A DNA stretch of 64,000 nucleotides from Argentina anserina (Eukaryota; Streptophyta; Magnoliopsida; Rosales; Rosaceae), in NCBI RefSeq assembly GCF_933775445.1, contig NC_065876.1, forward strand, positions 3,100,001 to 3,164,000, given 5' to 3'. Below are positions 36,408 to 49,991 of the stretch, piece by piece; positions within the stretch are counted from its first letter, which is position 1; each line of letters begins with the position of its first letter. The notes under the pieces were generated by a model. It had not been told where the DNA came from. It was given only the letters and a program-made list of their open reading frames with translations, and searched no databases. The translations under genes and the position numbers were made by a program.

Positions 36408-39009
36408 TGTCATAGGCTCGAAATTTCAAATGATAAAAATTCAAATTCGAAGCTATGAAAACTCTAAAACAATCTCAAATATATTGAAATCATTTTATAA
36501 TAACAGTGTATTGAAACTAAGTCCAGAACACGACTCAGTCGACTTGAATAATACATAACCAGTTTATACCTCAGTATTATCACTAATGAAAATGTAAAAT
36601 TCACTCAATACTCACCACAAACAGAAGAAATAAATCTTCAGAATAAGCCCTATGAATCTGCTAATCCTCTCCTGAAAAACTATCCTCTACATCATCGCAT
36701 TGGTGCACCGGGATTGTAAACACAAACCCAGTAAGCTTTTCAACCCGTATGAGTAAACCAACAGTATAACATACATCGCATACCAAGGAAATATGACAGA
36801 TAACATTTAAAGACAAATGTACTCATGTGACACTGGGCAACCCATATGTTATCCAATATCATTTAAAAATGTGTAATCATGAAACACTAGGCAACCCATT
36901 TGTTACCCAAAATTATTTAAAAACATGGATACTCATGAGACCTAGGTACTCATCGGTTACGCATCATGCAGTACAACGACAGACACTGGGCAACCCATCT
37001 GTTACCCAATATCACTCAAAAACATGGGTACTCATGAGACTCAGGCAACCCATATGTTACCCCTCATGCAATACACCGACAAGCACTGGGCAACCCATCT
37101 GGTTACCCAAAATCATTTAAAATATGGGTACTCATGAGACCCATGTACCCATCTGTTACCCCTCATGCAGTACACCGACATACACTAGGCAACCCATTTG
37201 TTACCCAATATCACTAAAAAACATGGGTACTCATGAGACTCAGGCAACTCATATGTTACAGTGTTACCCCTCATGTAGTATACCGGTAGACAGACTAGAG
37301 CTCTAACTGAATCGTAACCGACACCCGGCCAAGGCGTGGTTCCGATTACTGCCAACAACGTCCGAAGACCAGAAAACATTTTAACAAGACTCAATGTTTA
37401 AACCACGTACAATATAACAATCCACACATGTTATTGTACTACAACCAAACGAATCTTGCACAATAATATTTATATAGTCACCCCAATAATCCATTATACT
37501 TGAAGGTACGTTATCTCCCTTCCGGTCTCATCGCCACAATTAATCAAGAACATTACCATCTCATAATTTAAATAGAAACCGTAACATTATATAATACAAC
37601 AACCCATATATATGTATCGTATTTACCATTTCGTACACATACACAGTCCATTATATTATATAAATATCACAGTTCACTCTTTTTAATAATTCAAACATAT
37701 AAGTAACCGCAAATGGTAAACTTGTCATAGTGAGATTTACTCACATTCACCATAGTCCATAATCACTAAAACCTTTTAAAATAATGTATTAAAATACTGT
37801 TTCACTTACCCATGACCTGTAGATGATCAAGTTCACGTAATTTAAACCAAAACATATATTTAGAACAATTTTTATAAGCTAGTGATGCAATGACTATGTT
37901 AACAACTCAAACTAAATTCAATAATTATAACACTATTTTGATCATGATGATCATTGTGAGGTTTACTCACCTTATTTCTTGCCTGCAACTTCCACGACAC
38001 CAAAATCGATTCCCTCACTCATTTTGTCAGTCACCTAATATCATGATAAAATTCTTAGAAAATGATACGTAAAATCTCAGGTGACGATTCATTACAGCAG
38101 AACATTGTTCATAAAATAATGTTCGTGAGACATTGGTCACAAATCACTGTTCATGCGCCGCCGCCATTTTCCGCCATCAATGACCACCAAATTTCACCAC
38201 CACAATCTAAATGACATTCCTAACAATTTTCTAGTTCACCACAAAGTCTAAATCCGAGCCTAAACACTTCAATTTAATAAAAAACTAAAAAGCACCAAAT
38301 TAAACCCTATGATTTCTTTTCTTCGATTCTCCTAGTACAAAACGATTTAGGTTAAATCTTCTGGAGGGTTTGTAGTATGGAATGAGACCTTTAAAATGAG
38401 ACAAGAATTTCACTGATTGGTGGCCAGATGAGGGATATCCGGCGAGGTGAAGTTCGGCAAACTGTTCACTTTCGGGGGAACTTCCGGGCTTCACCACTCC
38501 CAAATGGCGACGAGATGGTGGGTGGCGCTGCCACCAATCAACAGGGGACACAACAACCTTTCAAACGGGACTAGTGCGTGGTCTATGGTGGCCGGAAGTC
38601 GGAGATTCGGCGGCCCAAAGTCGGCCGCTCGGGAGGAAAAAATATGGGTTTTCGGGTGAACAGTTTCCCCGTGTTTCTTCCCCTTTTTCTCTTTAATTCC
38701 CTTATTTATACTATTTTTCAAAAATGTCCAAATACTTTTTGATTCTTAACTTCTTCATACGAACTCCGATTTTGGCCTATCGCGTGTCCACGAATTCGTA
38801 TTGAAAAACTCTACGACTTTCATGAATGAAGTTTTCTGAGATTCCTAACGGATAAAAAATTCAACTCTTGACCCTCACGGTAACGTTTCTGAGTATAAAT
38901 CGCTCGAACACTTTCGTTTTCTCCCTCGTATTATATAATCAGATCACCACCAATTTAAATATCACCGAACAATAATTAGAAAATAATTATAAATTTTCAG
39001 GATATTACA
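36408..39009 (-). mobile_element. old diverged gypsy-type solo LTR
   Basis: Read on the minus strand it starts TGTAATATCCTGAAAATT and ends near CGAAATTT…ATGACA. Internal landmarks match the 20448-type LTR: the GTGCACCGGGATTG…AAACCC…GTAAGCTTT block (36703–36745), the TAGAGCTCTAACTG block (37297–37310) and the leader region with TATTTATA. It is about 2.6 kb and much diverged. Target duplications are not evident, so the exact ends are uncertain. It includes a 4-fold tandem block (about 36830–37270). Confidence 0.6.
36830..37270 (-). repeat. tandem repeats of about 115–130 bp in the old LTR
   Basis: Units share CTGGGCAACCCAT, TGTTACCC and CATGGGTACTCATGAGAC. About four units are present. The related block in the younger LTR family has only one to two copies of the GGGTAAC-type motif. 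Confidence 0.75.
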
Positions 39010-39987
39010 CATGTCTGATCAACCCTTTGTGGGTTGTGGGTTGTGTGTCGGTCTCCTCATTAGAGGTCATATCGGGGTTAGTTGTGGTGTCGAGAACAAG
39101 GAGATTGGATCACTAATTGGTTTTGTCTCTCAGCTCGCTGTATTTGTCGTCAGAGGGGAGCGATTATGTGTGCGCGGTGGTGGTCGGATGGTTGCAAATC
39201 TAAAGTCATGCCTTGGGTCAGACGAGTTTTGATTTAGGGATGTGGTTTTGGATGAGATTGACTACATTTTGGTCTGCAAGAGGCAACAATCATCCTAGGA
39301 GCGGTCACAATGGTGCGTCGATGTTGGCAATGGTTCGACGACCATGGGTGGACGGCGTTGTGGGTGTTCCGGCGACGGTGGTCCCAGTCGGGTCGGGGCA
39401 GGTTCTTTTTTTGCGGCTGAGGGTATCCATGTGTCCTTGAATAATGTTTGGGTTTGGGCCTTCCTTTTAGGCTTAACCCTAAGGTTTATTGTTATTTCAG
39501 TTTTGTTTAAGTTATGTTTTTATTTTAATTTAATAAGTTCCTACGATAGTTGTGTATGATGTATCGGGTTGCGTGTCCGTGTGTGCACTCAGTGTGTCTT
39601 GTTTGCTCTAGATAGGCGGCGAGTTCCTTGTTTTGTCAAACTGTCATTGCCTCCTAGTGGCAAGATGAGACTTAGTGTCGTCGGATTAATTTTTCGGGGC
39701 AACTTAGTGGGAAAACTGTGGTATTAGTAATTATGTTTCGCAATAGTCAAGTTATCTTTTCTACATGTCACCGATATTCTAAAGCAAATAGAGTAGTCAT
39801 CAAAGTACTTTTTACTAGTTGGTATCTTGTTGAGTACAAGTTTGTAGAAATATCTGATATTATTTTAGGTATTTATAATCAGGCGTTTATGATTCATATC
39901 CTCCTTGTATTCGTCAGTTTCATCAATCAAGATTTGAGAGTAGCCTCACAAGCCCTCTTTTCAAAAAAAAATAATAATAATAAATAC
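39010..39987 (+). mobile_element. poly(A)-tailed non-autonomous retroelement, copy 1
   Basis: The 3' half (about 39540–39960) is clearly similar to the minus-strand element at 51421–52586, sharing CGTGTCC…TGTGTG, CTTAGTGTCGTCGGA-like, AAAGCAAATAGAGT and GGTAGCC/AGTAGCC blocks. It ends in an A-rich tail with (AAT)n. The 5' end is inferred only from the edge of the LTR-like block. No reverse transcriptase is encoded. Confidence 0.55.
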
Positions 39988-40250
39988 GGGTTGATTAATG
40001 TATCTCGTTTCATAACAAATTAAATAAACATCTTTCATTTACCACAAATATTACAAAATGAACATATAGCAAAATAAACCAACATATATTTTCATATTGT
40101 AAATGTTTATCAACCAACAATCATATTGTTACTATGAAATACGAAATATATAATGGCTTATTTTGTTATAATTTAATTTTAACTTGTTTGTAATAGTTGT
40201 GATAAAATATTAATTTAATTTATTATGAAATGAGATACATTAATCAACCC
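39988..40250. mobile_element. foldback MITE
   Basis: Termini are inverted copies of GGGTTGATTAATGTATCTC (39988–40006 and 40232–40250), and similarity continues inward to give a hairpin of about 263 bp. It sits between the poly(A) tail of the retroelement and the right MULE TIR. Confidence 0.7.
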
Positions 40251-40689
40251 ATCTTTATTTTTTTTTGAAATAGAAGTCTTTTTTTCGGTGAATAAATCGA
40301 AATTGCCATTGGAGGGAAATGAAAACTTAAATCGGAGAGAAATGAAATGACGAAAATACCTTTGAAAATCGGTGGGAAATAAAGCGACTAATTGTGATAA
40401 TTGATGGAATAGACTACAATTAAACTAAAGCAGAGACTTGAGTACGAATGCGATAATTTCGAAATATGAGATACCAAAATTTAGAACAGTCAATAATTGA
40501 AGTATTGTTTAATTAAATCTTCATTTTTGTGTTTATATTTCCATTTCTTTTCTCCAAACAGGTCTCCACGTGGGGTGTGCTTATAGAATTCCACAAACCC
40601 CCACCAATCTTGGTATTTTCTCTCTCCTTCTCTTATTCTGTAGTGTCAAAAATACAGTCTTTTACATTAACAACATGTCATACTCAAAA

Positions 40690-40913
40690 TTCTCAAACAT
40701 TTTTTACCCAATGAAGTTGGTCTAGTGGAAACATTGATGTTAAGCTATAAGTAGAGTGGACGTTGCATGAATACTCCTGGTAATATGAGGTCTATAGTTC
40801 GAACCTCAGTTTGTGAAAAACTCTCATTGAGCCTCGGTCATATACTCATACCTATATTGCTCAACAGCCACGAGTAGTAGCTCAATCAGCCACCATTTAT
40901 ATATATTAAAAAA
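40690..40913 (+). mobile_element. tRNA-derived SINE
   Basis: Contains a pol III A-box-like TGGTCTAGTGG (about 40717–40727) and a B-box-like AGTTCGAACCTC (about 40796–40807), and ends in TTAAAAAAA. It is flanked by the direct repeat ATGTCATACTCAAAA at 40675–40689 and 40914–40928, the long duplication produced by target-primed insertion. Confidence 0.8.
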
Positions 40914-40928
40914 ATGTCATACTCAAAA

Positions 40929-43462
40929 ATTGTAATTAGTGTGCAATTTATTTTCTTAGCTCTCACATAGAATAAAATTGTTTTCTGTTTTCTTTTAGTA
41001 TAGCATTATAGAGTGACAAACAATGAAAAGCATTCCAGGTTTGAGGGTGGTGGTGGGGCGAAACACACACCCTGTCTTTTTCTTGACCCTCTGTGTCCTG
41101 TGGTCATCAGGATTTTGCTCTAAGGGCACCCCTTCATTTTTAACCAAGGGCCATATGCTATATTGGAATCTTGAGTCGGAATGAATGGATATATCTAGAC
41201 CATATTCCGGTGATAAATTCGAGTCACTTCTAATGCAAGTTTTATTTATAACTCGTAAACATTGAGTTGGACCGATGACAAACTCAAGTTTTTTTTATCA
41301 TATTTAAATAATTAAAAAAACAGTTTACATGACTTAGCCGAGGATTAAGATTTTGTTCAATAAGTGTATAGAGTTTCCGAGCTTGTAAACATTTCTTGCC
41401 AACTCCAATGTTAAGCACCTGTAACTGTCTAGTAACGGTTTTATTACTAATACCATCTGATTATTAGAAGTTAGGAGCATGTTGAAAAAGTTGGAACAAC
41501 AAAGACCTAATTGAGAATGACCTAAATCACTAAACTCATGTTACATATTCCCTTTGCAACCCTAAATTCTGACCAAGTCCCCGTTATATATGTTTGTCAC
41601 TCACTACTTATGCTTAACAAACCCAACATTAAGTTATTGAAAACAGATCCAATAATTATTAGCGCTTAAAGACAATTGCAATAGCATACTTTTAAGACAG
41701 GTGTTGATCACTACACTAAAGTTAGGCAATAACAAATCTAAGTTAAAGGCCTACAATTATGAATAGGCACAGCCAAACACACCACACCCAAACTAAATGT
41801 GATTGGTTTTGTTTTGTCCTAATTGCTTTCTCATCCACGTTCTCATTTCAGATATATAAAAAGGCCTAACAATATTAAACAGCGAAATTTGCAAAAGGGT
41901 CGAATTAATCCTCAGAAGCAGCACCCATGATTAAACAAAACATAATGCTGAGATGTAAGTCATTAATCCCCACCAATACTTAATCTAATTTAGGTCTGCT
42001 GATTTAATTTACCTGATTCAATTAAGCTATTACTGTTTCAAAAGAGTTCTCTTTCTAATGAGAACTATATTGTTGAAGACTTTATACTTAATTGTTAATT
42101 AGACATACTTTTCGATTATATTTTTCAATCTCAACCGTTTAGATTTTAAGACTATATAAGTAGATTATTTATATAAATTTTCAGCCAATTTTATAATGGT
42201 TATGTATTAAAATATATCAAATTAGTGAACGGACCAAAATTGTCAAACATGAACCGTTTAAGTTTATAATGGGTATATCACATTTATGAATGTCTTAACG
42301 ATTTTCAATTTGAACAAAAAATTAGAAGAATAATCTACTCATATAAATACAAACTAAATGGTCGAGATTTAAATATAAGATCGATAAGTGAGTGAATATT
42401 TTTAGTCCTTAATAAAACAGTTTTCATTTGAAAGGCTCCCACTGTTTCAATCCAAAAGAGGGTCAGACCAAAAAAAAAATCCAAAAGAGGGTCAATTGGT
42501 TGTTTGTTGTAAAAAGTATGTGTGAATTCTTGATCCCTTTTACTTGTTAAGCTGTTTTGGGTTTTTAGGACTCGAGTTAATCTCTGCTTGACTAAGTCTC
42601 ATTCGCATATTTTAAGTATTCTGATTAATTTAATAGAACTTAGTGCTTAGATGGTTAACAATTCATTGCCCATTAGAATCAATCATTACTCTTCGATCAA
42701 CTTATGCATGTAGACTAAAGTTGACATTTGAAACGAAGTATATGCGTAAGGGCTTGCCACTTAAGTTCACCACTTGAACCAAAAGTAAACACAGTTGAAG
42801 TTGATTATCTTACCCACAAAAGATAGGGGAAAATTAAGAAGCTTAGCATTACATTATGTGTGACATTCTAAAAGATGGGATTAATTTAGATTAGATTAAT
42901 TAGTGAATAAGAGAGAAGCATATAAAGTGGTGCTTGTGGAAGGCATCTTATATTTCATAATCATATTCATATAAGATAGATTTATTCTTGTTAGGGGGGA
43001 CAGAGAGTTGCTTAAGTTAAAAGATGCAAAGTAGAGAGACTACTTAGACTTAGTAGTAGTGATTAAATTAACTCATATCAAACCAAAGGTGGGTTTAAAG
43101 TTTAAACTAATCCTTTCACCACCTTTTCAATGTTCTTCCGAGATGGGAAGAGGTAAAGCAACCTTGATCTGATGTAACATGCACTATTGATCTTAATTTT
43201 TTGTTTTATCAACAATCCATTTTTTGATGTTTTACCGTGATTGTCGACGAGTTTTGCCGATTAGTCATTTTTTCTTTTCTATTCTTCTTATAAAGATTCC
43301 TACGCTGAGATGTATTGGTTGTGTATGACATCAGATTCCTTTATCTAGTGTAGTAAACTAGTAATGGTGAATAAAACAACTTTTATCCATTGGCATTAAG
43401 CTTGCAAGGGTTTCCACTTCGTTGTGCTCAATTCCAATTCGATATGACATTTTCCACCTGAT
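40929..43462. other. AT-rich intergenic DNA
   Basis: About 2.5 kb without open frames of note. I see no gene, RNA or clear repeat. Confidence 0.45.
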
Positions 43463-43476
43463 AAGGGCCGCGTTGG

Positions 43477-43581
43477 CGAGCTGTACTCTTTGTATTATTT
43501 ATTTTCTGGCCTAAACGTATGTGCGGTCTTATACGTTTGGATATTGTTCATTTTATGAATTACTCATTAACTAAAAAAAGA
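43477..43581 (+). mobile_element. 5'-truncated LINE fragment
   Basis: A 105-bp piece ending TTAACTAAAAAAAG and containing TTTGGATATTGTTCATTT, which resembles plant L1-type LINE 3' ends. It is flanked by AAGGGCCGCGTTGG (43463–43476) and AAGGGCCGCGTGG (43582–43594), a slightly diverged target duplication. Confidence 0.7.
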
Positions 43582-43594
43582 AAGGGCCGCGTGG

Positions 43595-45660
43595 AAGATG
43601 CAACACTATTATCATGTTGAACACCGAGTCTTGTCGTTCACAAAATCACAATCTCACAGATACATACATTCCCATGTGGTTTATACTTGCATTAAGGAGG
43701 TAAGCTAGCTAGCACCACCCGTTAGACAATGAAGGTAACTTATTTTAAAGCTAGCCTAAAACTATGAAAAACATAGCATAAGAATTGGGCTAAAGCGGTG
43801 AATAAATTTGATCGCCTGCAGTTTTGTATTTTTTAAACAACATAGTAATTTAATGTTTCTATATTTGTGGGCATGTATCACTAAAAAATCTTATCAAATA
43901 AAACAACGTCGTAAAACTACTACAAGGGGAAACAATCACTCCAAAACAAACAATATGCAGCTCGAGATCGAAAGGGGTAGTTAAGACGACCTTGAGCAAC
44001 TAGAGCTTTTGTCTTAGGTATAACATAGCTCATAATTTGAAAAACGAGCATTGTGGAAACTACTCAACAAGAGTAATGTGGCGCCTGGCCAGAAAACTAG
44101 CAGGCATGTAGGTCACGTATCTCATATCGTCGCGGGAGAGTGAAAACTGTGCTTATATGAGTATGGTCGGTTTTTTATAGTGAGGGCGCATTTTAAGGTG
44201 ACACTTCAAAAACAAAACCGTGCAGGCCAATAGATCCAACGCGGCTAATACCCTAAGTTATATGAATTGAGTTGTTACAAGGTAATGGAAAGGGTCAAAG
44301 GGTTCGCTCCGACTACAACTATCTTCCTTCCCGCACAAAAAATAACCATTTGTTGAAAGACGTTCCACATACGTCTAGGTTAGACGATTTAGCAAGGCAA
44401 CACGAAACCCCTCGCCATTGCTAATCTCTCATCATACTTTCTCAAGTACATTAGGGGCAAAACTAACAAAACATTTTATTTAATTCACATAATTGGGCAT
44501 ACATACACAAAACTCAAAAGTAACTTGATGAACATCTAGTATGCAAAAACAAAGAAATACGACTCCATCATAAAATGCACAAAACTCAAGTAATTCAAGA
44601 ACATCCGGTACGTAAAAAAACAAAAACTACGGCTCCATCATAAGAAGCATAAACACATATTACCAACGGAAAACATAGATCTATTTGTTAATAAAAATAA
44701 ATAAATTGGGAGCTTATATTCATACCTCCCAAAATGACACTTGGACCTCTATCTTTTTTCTATATAGTTTTGACTTAGTCAATGCATATGAAATTACCAA
44801 AAAACATATAGCAATAAAAATATAAGAAAAGAAACAATTTTTACTTATCTATTATAAAATACAAATATAGATAATTATCCTTTATATTTATTGCTAGACA
44901 ATCCAAAATGGGATATCAAATTGCATTAAATGATTTAATTGATTACCTTCTTTTTTAATAAACATCATTAGTCAAAAATTTAATGTAGTTGATAAACATC
45001 AAATTGAATGTGGACGATTTAATGTATAAACTATATAACTATCTATAATTTCTCATAAACTTCAATTTGCGCCTATAAAACTCGTTCATTAGATGTTATA
45101 ATATTTCATATACGTTAATGAACAAAACTCATTAATTAGTGGTTAAAATATTTCATATACGTTGATGTTACTATCAATGAATGAAAAATATAGTTTGCCA
45201 ATTTATTATGAATTTATAAAACGAGTGGAAGAGTGATCGAATTAATTTGAGAAGATAGTTTGTGTAATTATTATGCATTTTTCGAGTTGTATATAATAAA
45301 TGAATTTGAAATATAGTATGAAAGAAATTAATAGATAGTAGTATGATTTGATATATCAAATTAGATAATAGACATTTTAAGAAAACTTTAGAAGTCAAAT
45401 TAGTATTTTAGGTATATATAAAAGCAAAATAGAGGTCTACTGAGTAATGGGGTCTAAATATTATTTTTAGAGGTATGAATAGAAACTCCGAACTAAATTG
45501 GATAGAAAAAGGGGTAAACTTTCAACCCACGAGTAAAAGTGGCCCACAATGATTTTCAACAAGCGTAATTATCAGACAAAAACCATCCTAGCCTCCGCGA
45601 AATCCCAAAATTAAATAAAAAAAATTCCCCGTCCCAAAATTCTGCCGGGTTAACTCGAGC
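43595..45660. other. AT-rich intergenic DNA with local duplications
   Basis: An imperfect ~80-bp tandem duplication lies at about 44510–44660 (ACAAAACTCAA…CTCCATCATAA twice), and a shorter one (AATATTTCATATACGTT twice) at 45098–45168. No gene seen. Confidence 0.5.
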
Positions 45661-45977
45661 CAACCCTGTTGCCTGCTTCGAAGCAGACAACGAAAGTGAC
45701 GGTGACAAACGGCAACGGCCTACTCCTTTCTCTCTCTCCGTTACCTCCCACCTCACGCTTCCCAACGCGCGCCCTTCCCCTTTCTCTTTCCCTCCCTCCA
45801 AAAAACACATTTCACGCCGTTAATCTCCCCCCGTCACGCGCTTTAACCCTACCTCCCGGTTAAATCCCAACCCAAGGCTCTCTCGCTTCTTCTTATAACT
45901 TATAAGAGACGCGCGCAGCCCGGTCTGGGGATTCCCCTCTGTAACGCCGTTTTTCATCCAAGAGAGATTCCCCCAAT

Positions 45978-45978
<1 letters not shown>

Positions 45979-46018
<40 letters not shown>
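45979..46018. repeat. (GA)20 microsatellite in the ARF leader
   Basis: A near-perfect GA tract in the probable 5' UTR of the ARF gene, about 250 bp before its ATG. GA/CT tracts are common in plant 5' leaders. Confidence 0.9.
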
Positions 46019-46022
<4 letters not shown>

Positions 46023-46264
46023 CGGTTTCCCGAGCGGTTTTCGTAACGGCTTTTTGTCCCTCGATCCGGATCGTTACACGAGGAGTGTGTGTTGTGAATT
46101 CGAAAAGGCGAGCTGGGATTTAAGGCGGATTAAGGGCTTATTAAGAGGCTTTATTGCTCGCTGTTTAATCATACCTCGTTAAAAAAAGAGGACAGAGTCT
46201 TGTGCTATATTATATATTGAGCGCTTCTGAGCAGTTGTGATTTCGTGTTAAGTTCGTGACGGGA

Positions 46265-49200
46265 ATGATGGCGAATCAGGCGGGTTTGTTTCCGCAGCAG
46301 GCGAATGTCTGCGCTGAAGGTGGGGATTTAGGTTGTTGTATTTTCGATTTGATTTTGGATTCGATTTGGTTTTCCGATTTTGAGGGTTTCGGTGTTGTTG
46401 TGGCAGGAGGAGAAGTGCTGTATCAGGAGCTATGGAGGGCATGTGCGGGCCCACTGGTGGAAGTGCCTCGCCTGAAGGAGAGAGTCTTCTACTTTCCACA
46501 AGGCCACATGGAGCAAGTCAGTTGATCTTCTTCTTCTTCGTCTTGTTTAACTCTTTTTTCTTTTCTTTTCTTTTGTTGGGTTTTGATTTCTGTTTATAGA
46601 AGTGTTTTTTTTTGGTTGAAATTGACAACTGTTTTGCTATTTTTGGTTTTTTTTTTATATGTGATTGTGTAGTTAGAGGCATCAACGACAGCAAATCCGG
46701 AAGTGAATCAGGTGATTCCTCGGTTTAATCTTCCCTCGAAGATTCTCTGTCGCGTAATGCATGTTCAGCTATTGGTAATTTCCTCTTTCTCCGTCTTGAT
46801 TAATTTTGTTTCGACCGAGATTCTGTTTGGTTACTGAGAGCTGATGGATTGTTCTAGTCAAACTTTTCGACTCTGATTCCTGAAAAATTGAAAGTCAGAT
46901 AAGCTGTTTTGAGTTGGAATAATATGTGGAAATTGTGTACTTTTTGCTAGGAACTTACCCTTTCTTTTCTTCTGTAATTTTAGGCTGAACAAGAGACAGA
47001 TGAGGTTTACGCCCAGATTACTTTGATTCCTGAAGCAAAGGTAAGAAATATTTAAGCTTCTATTTTGTTGTAACAGAGTTAATATTTGAAGCAAAATTTT
47101 GTCATCAAGTGTTTCTGATAGTTAATTGTATGTGTAGCTAACCTCTAAACCTACTAGTCCTGATGAGTGTGTTTCTGAACCCGAAAGACCGAAGGTTTAC
47201 TCATTCTGCAAGGTTCTTACCGCATCGGATACCAGTACCCATGGTGGATTTTCTGTTTTACGCAAACACGCTACGGAATGCCTTCCGCCACTGGTACTTT
47301 TTCTTTCCAGTTTCCTACCTTTTTGTTGCAAACTATATTTGTTCTCTCATTACTTATCTGACGTTTATCTTTATGTTTGTATTCATTCATCACTTGTCAT
47401 GTATTCTCGTTCAGGAGATGACTCAGCCAACCCCAACTCAGGAATTGGTGGCCAAAGATCTTCATGGTTATGAGTGGCGATTCAAGCACATTTTCAGAGG
47501 TGACCTACATTTGTTTGCCCTCTTACAGTTGTCCCTAATCTGTGTTTGTATGTAAAAGTATGTGCTGGACCATTAACCATGTCAATTCTCACTCATTGTT
47601 CCCTGATCTGTGAACTGAACAGGTCAACCACGGAGGCACTTGCTTACAACTGGATGGAGTACTTTTGTTACTTCTAAGAGGTTAAGTGCCGGGGATTCCT
47701 TTGTATTTCTCAGGTATATACCGCTTTCTTTTCCTTCGTGTCTGTTTTTATTGTTCTTTGATCAGTTGTCAATCGCACCTTACAGCACTTGGCCTGGAAT
47801 TTGATACTTGTCCCTTATGCTATATGGGACACTATTATTCATTATTTCCGACGGAACCATTTATTTAGATATGGAAAAATTTATTTCTCAGAGGTGACAA
47901 CGGCGACTTGCGTGTCGGAATTAGGCGTCTTGCTCGTCAACAGAGCAGCATGCCATCATCTGTGATCTCAAGTCAAAGCATGCATGTAGGGGTGCTTGCG
48001 ACTGCTTCCCATGCTGTTGCAACCCAGACACTCTTTGTAGTGTATTATAAGCCAAGGTCTAACGTACTATTATATCTGTGATGACTTTGAGATTATATTC
48101 TCTGTTAAAATTTGTATTATCCTGACAGCATTGGTCATATTTTTCATGATTTTCTAAATTTACAGGACTAGTCAATTCATTGTTAGTTTGAACAAGTATT
48201 TGGAGGCTGTTAACAATAAGTTCTCGGTTGGAATGAGATTTAAGATGCGGTTTGAGGGGGAGGACGCTCCAGAGAGAAGGTAGCACACGTCTGATCACTT
48301 CTTTAATAAGTTTCTCTAATGATGCGCTTTCTAACACATTTTTGTTATGTATTTTTTAAATTTTTTAGGTTTTCAGGCACTATAATTGGTCTCGAGGATA
48401 TATCTCCTCAGTGGGCAGATTCCAAATGGCGATCTCTCAAGGTAAAATCTTCTACTTGATTACATACCCTTGTTGTAATCTTGCAGTATGGACTAATGAA
48501 TAATTTTACAACTGTATCAGTAGTCCAATACCGCTGCGAACCTTAATATTAGATAGAGTTAGATACCTTAGCCCAGAACAAGTACCCAAATAATGAGTTA
48601 GAATTGTTACTACTAATACAATATTTCACTAGTCTTTGTCTGTGTTTCCTTTCTGTACTTAGTCTGAATTAAGAATTGTCACATCAACTTGATCCCAGGT
48701 TCAATGGGATGAGTCTGCATCCATTCCCAGACCTGACAGGGTCTCACCCTGGGAGATAGAACCATATGTAGCTTCCATACCTGCATGCCTTTCTCAATCC
48801 ACTGTGCTGAAGAACAAAAGGCCTCGGCTTCTCCCTGAAATTCCAGCTCCTGGTGTGTATTCTTAACTTAAGAGTTCTTTCCATCTCTGCATCAGTGTCA
48901 ATGTATGACTCTTTTTTTGTTTGAATTCTAGATACAGCAAGTTCAGTAACATGGCATGATGTAACACAATTGAGTGGTGCTGCTGCTGAAGGCCAGAGAA
49001 GTGAGGATCATGTTGCGTTGAATAATCAGCAGGCAGACATGATCAGCATCAGCAGCTGTATCTCAAGGACTCAGACTGATGGGGGCTGGCTATCTTCTTC
49101 TACAGTGGTGGATAGTAAAAGTGGTCCTGCTTGGCCACTTATCTCTGGATATTCAACTCCAATTTCATCAAAGCTTAAAAATGACTTGATGCTAGACCAT

Positions 49201-49991
49201 GTTGAAAAGAGGAAGAAAACTGAGACAGCTGCTAGTTGCCTGATTTTCGGTGTAGATTTTAGCAGTCATCCTAAGAGCTCCCCTTCAGTGGAGAAGCCAC
49301 CCCCACAACCAATTATTGCATCTATTGGAGCCACTGAAAAACAAGTTAGTATCTCAGAAGCAGAGTCTGACCAGAAATCTGACATTTCAAAGGCTTCTAA
49401 AGAAAGCAGCAAAGCTCAGTTTCAAGCATCACCAAAAGAGACACTGAGCAAGCAGAGTAGCTCTGCATCCACCAGGAGTTGCGTCAAGGTGCTCATTAAT
49501 ATTCTTTTGGTCATTTTATTTTTAATTTTATTACAAGTTTCTGATTTATGGCATGCCAACAGGTTCAAATGCAGGGAATAGCAGTTGGTCGAGCAGTGGA
49601 CTTGACGATGCTCGACGGGTATGTTCAACTTATAGTTGAACTGGAGGAGATGTTTGATATTAAGGGACAGATCGGCCCTCGTAAAAAGTGGGAGATTGTG
49701 TTTACTGATGATGAAGGAGATATGATGCTTGCCGGTGACGACCCATGGTTGTAAGTATTCTTTATCACAAGATATAACAACCGGCGCTTATGTTTGGAAA
49801 AAAAATTATGTGTCCTTTTTTGGTTAGATTTAATGATTCTTTTGTGTCATTTTCTTTGTAGGGAATTCTGTAACATGGTGAGAAGAATCTTTATATGTTC
49901 AAGTCAGGACGTGAAGAAAATTAATGCAGGGAGAAAACGTCTTAGTATGTCCTCACTAGAAGTTGAAGGGACAGTAACAAATTCGAATTAA
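46265..49991 (+). CDS. ARF9: auxin response factor, ARF9-like (repressor class)
   Basis: Fourteen exons: 46265–46319, 46407–46516, 46673–46774, 46984–47040, 47138–47293, 47415–47499, 47623–47713, 47892–48056, 48166–48279, 48369–48441, 48699–48852, 48932–49488, 49563–49750, 49862–49991; 678 aa. Start of the core: [14 protein letters not shown] and [13 protein letters not shown]. The B3 DNA-binding domain (about 128–230) has [35 protein letters not shown] and [14 protein letters not shown]. The ARF ancillary domain has [11 protein letters not shown]…[22 protein letters not shown]. The middle region is Ser-rich without a Gln-rich stretch, as in repressor ARFs. The C-terminal PB1 domain (from 574; [28 protein letters not shown]) binds Aux/IAA and other ARFs. 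It binds TGTCTC-type sites in auxin-responsive promoters. [11 protein letters not shown] points to the ARF9/11/18 clade. Intron 1 (46320–46406) could be retained in frame, adding 29 residues. Confidence 0.94.

Noticed and set aside
43980..44340. Possible LTR-type sequence of moderate GC content
   Set aside because: No matching second copy, termini or duplication found in the window.
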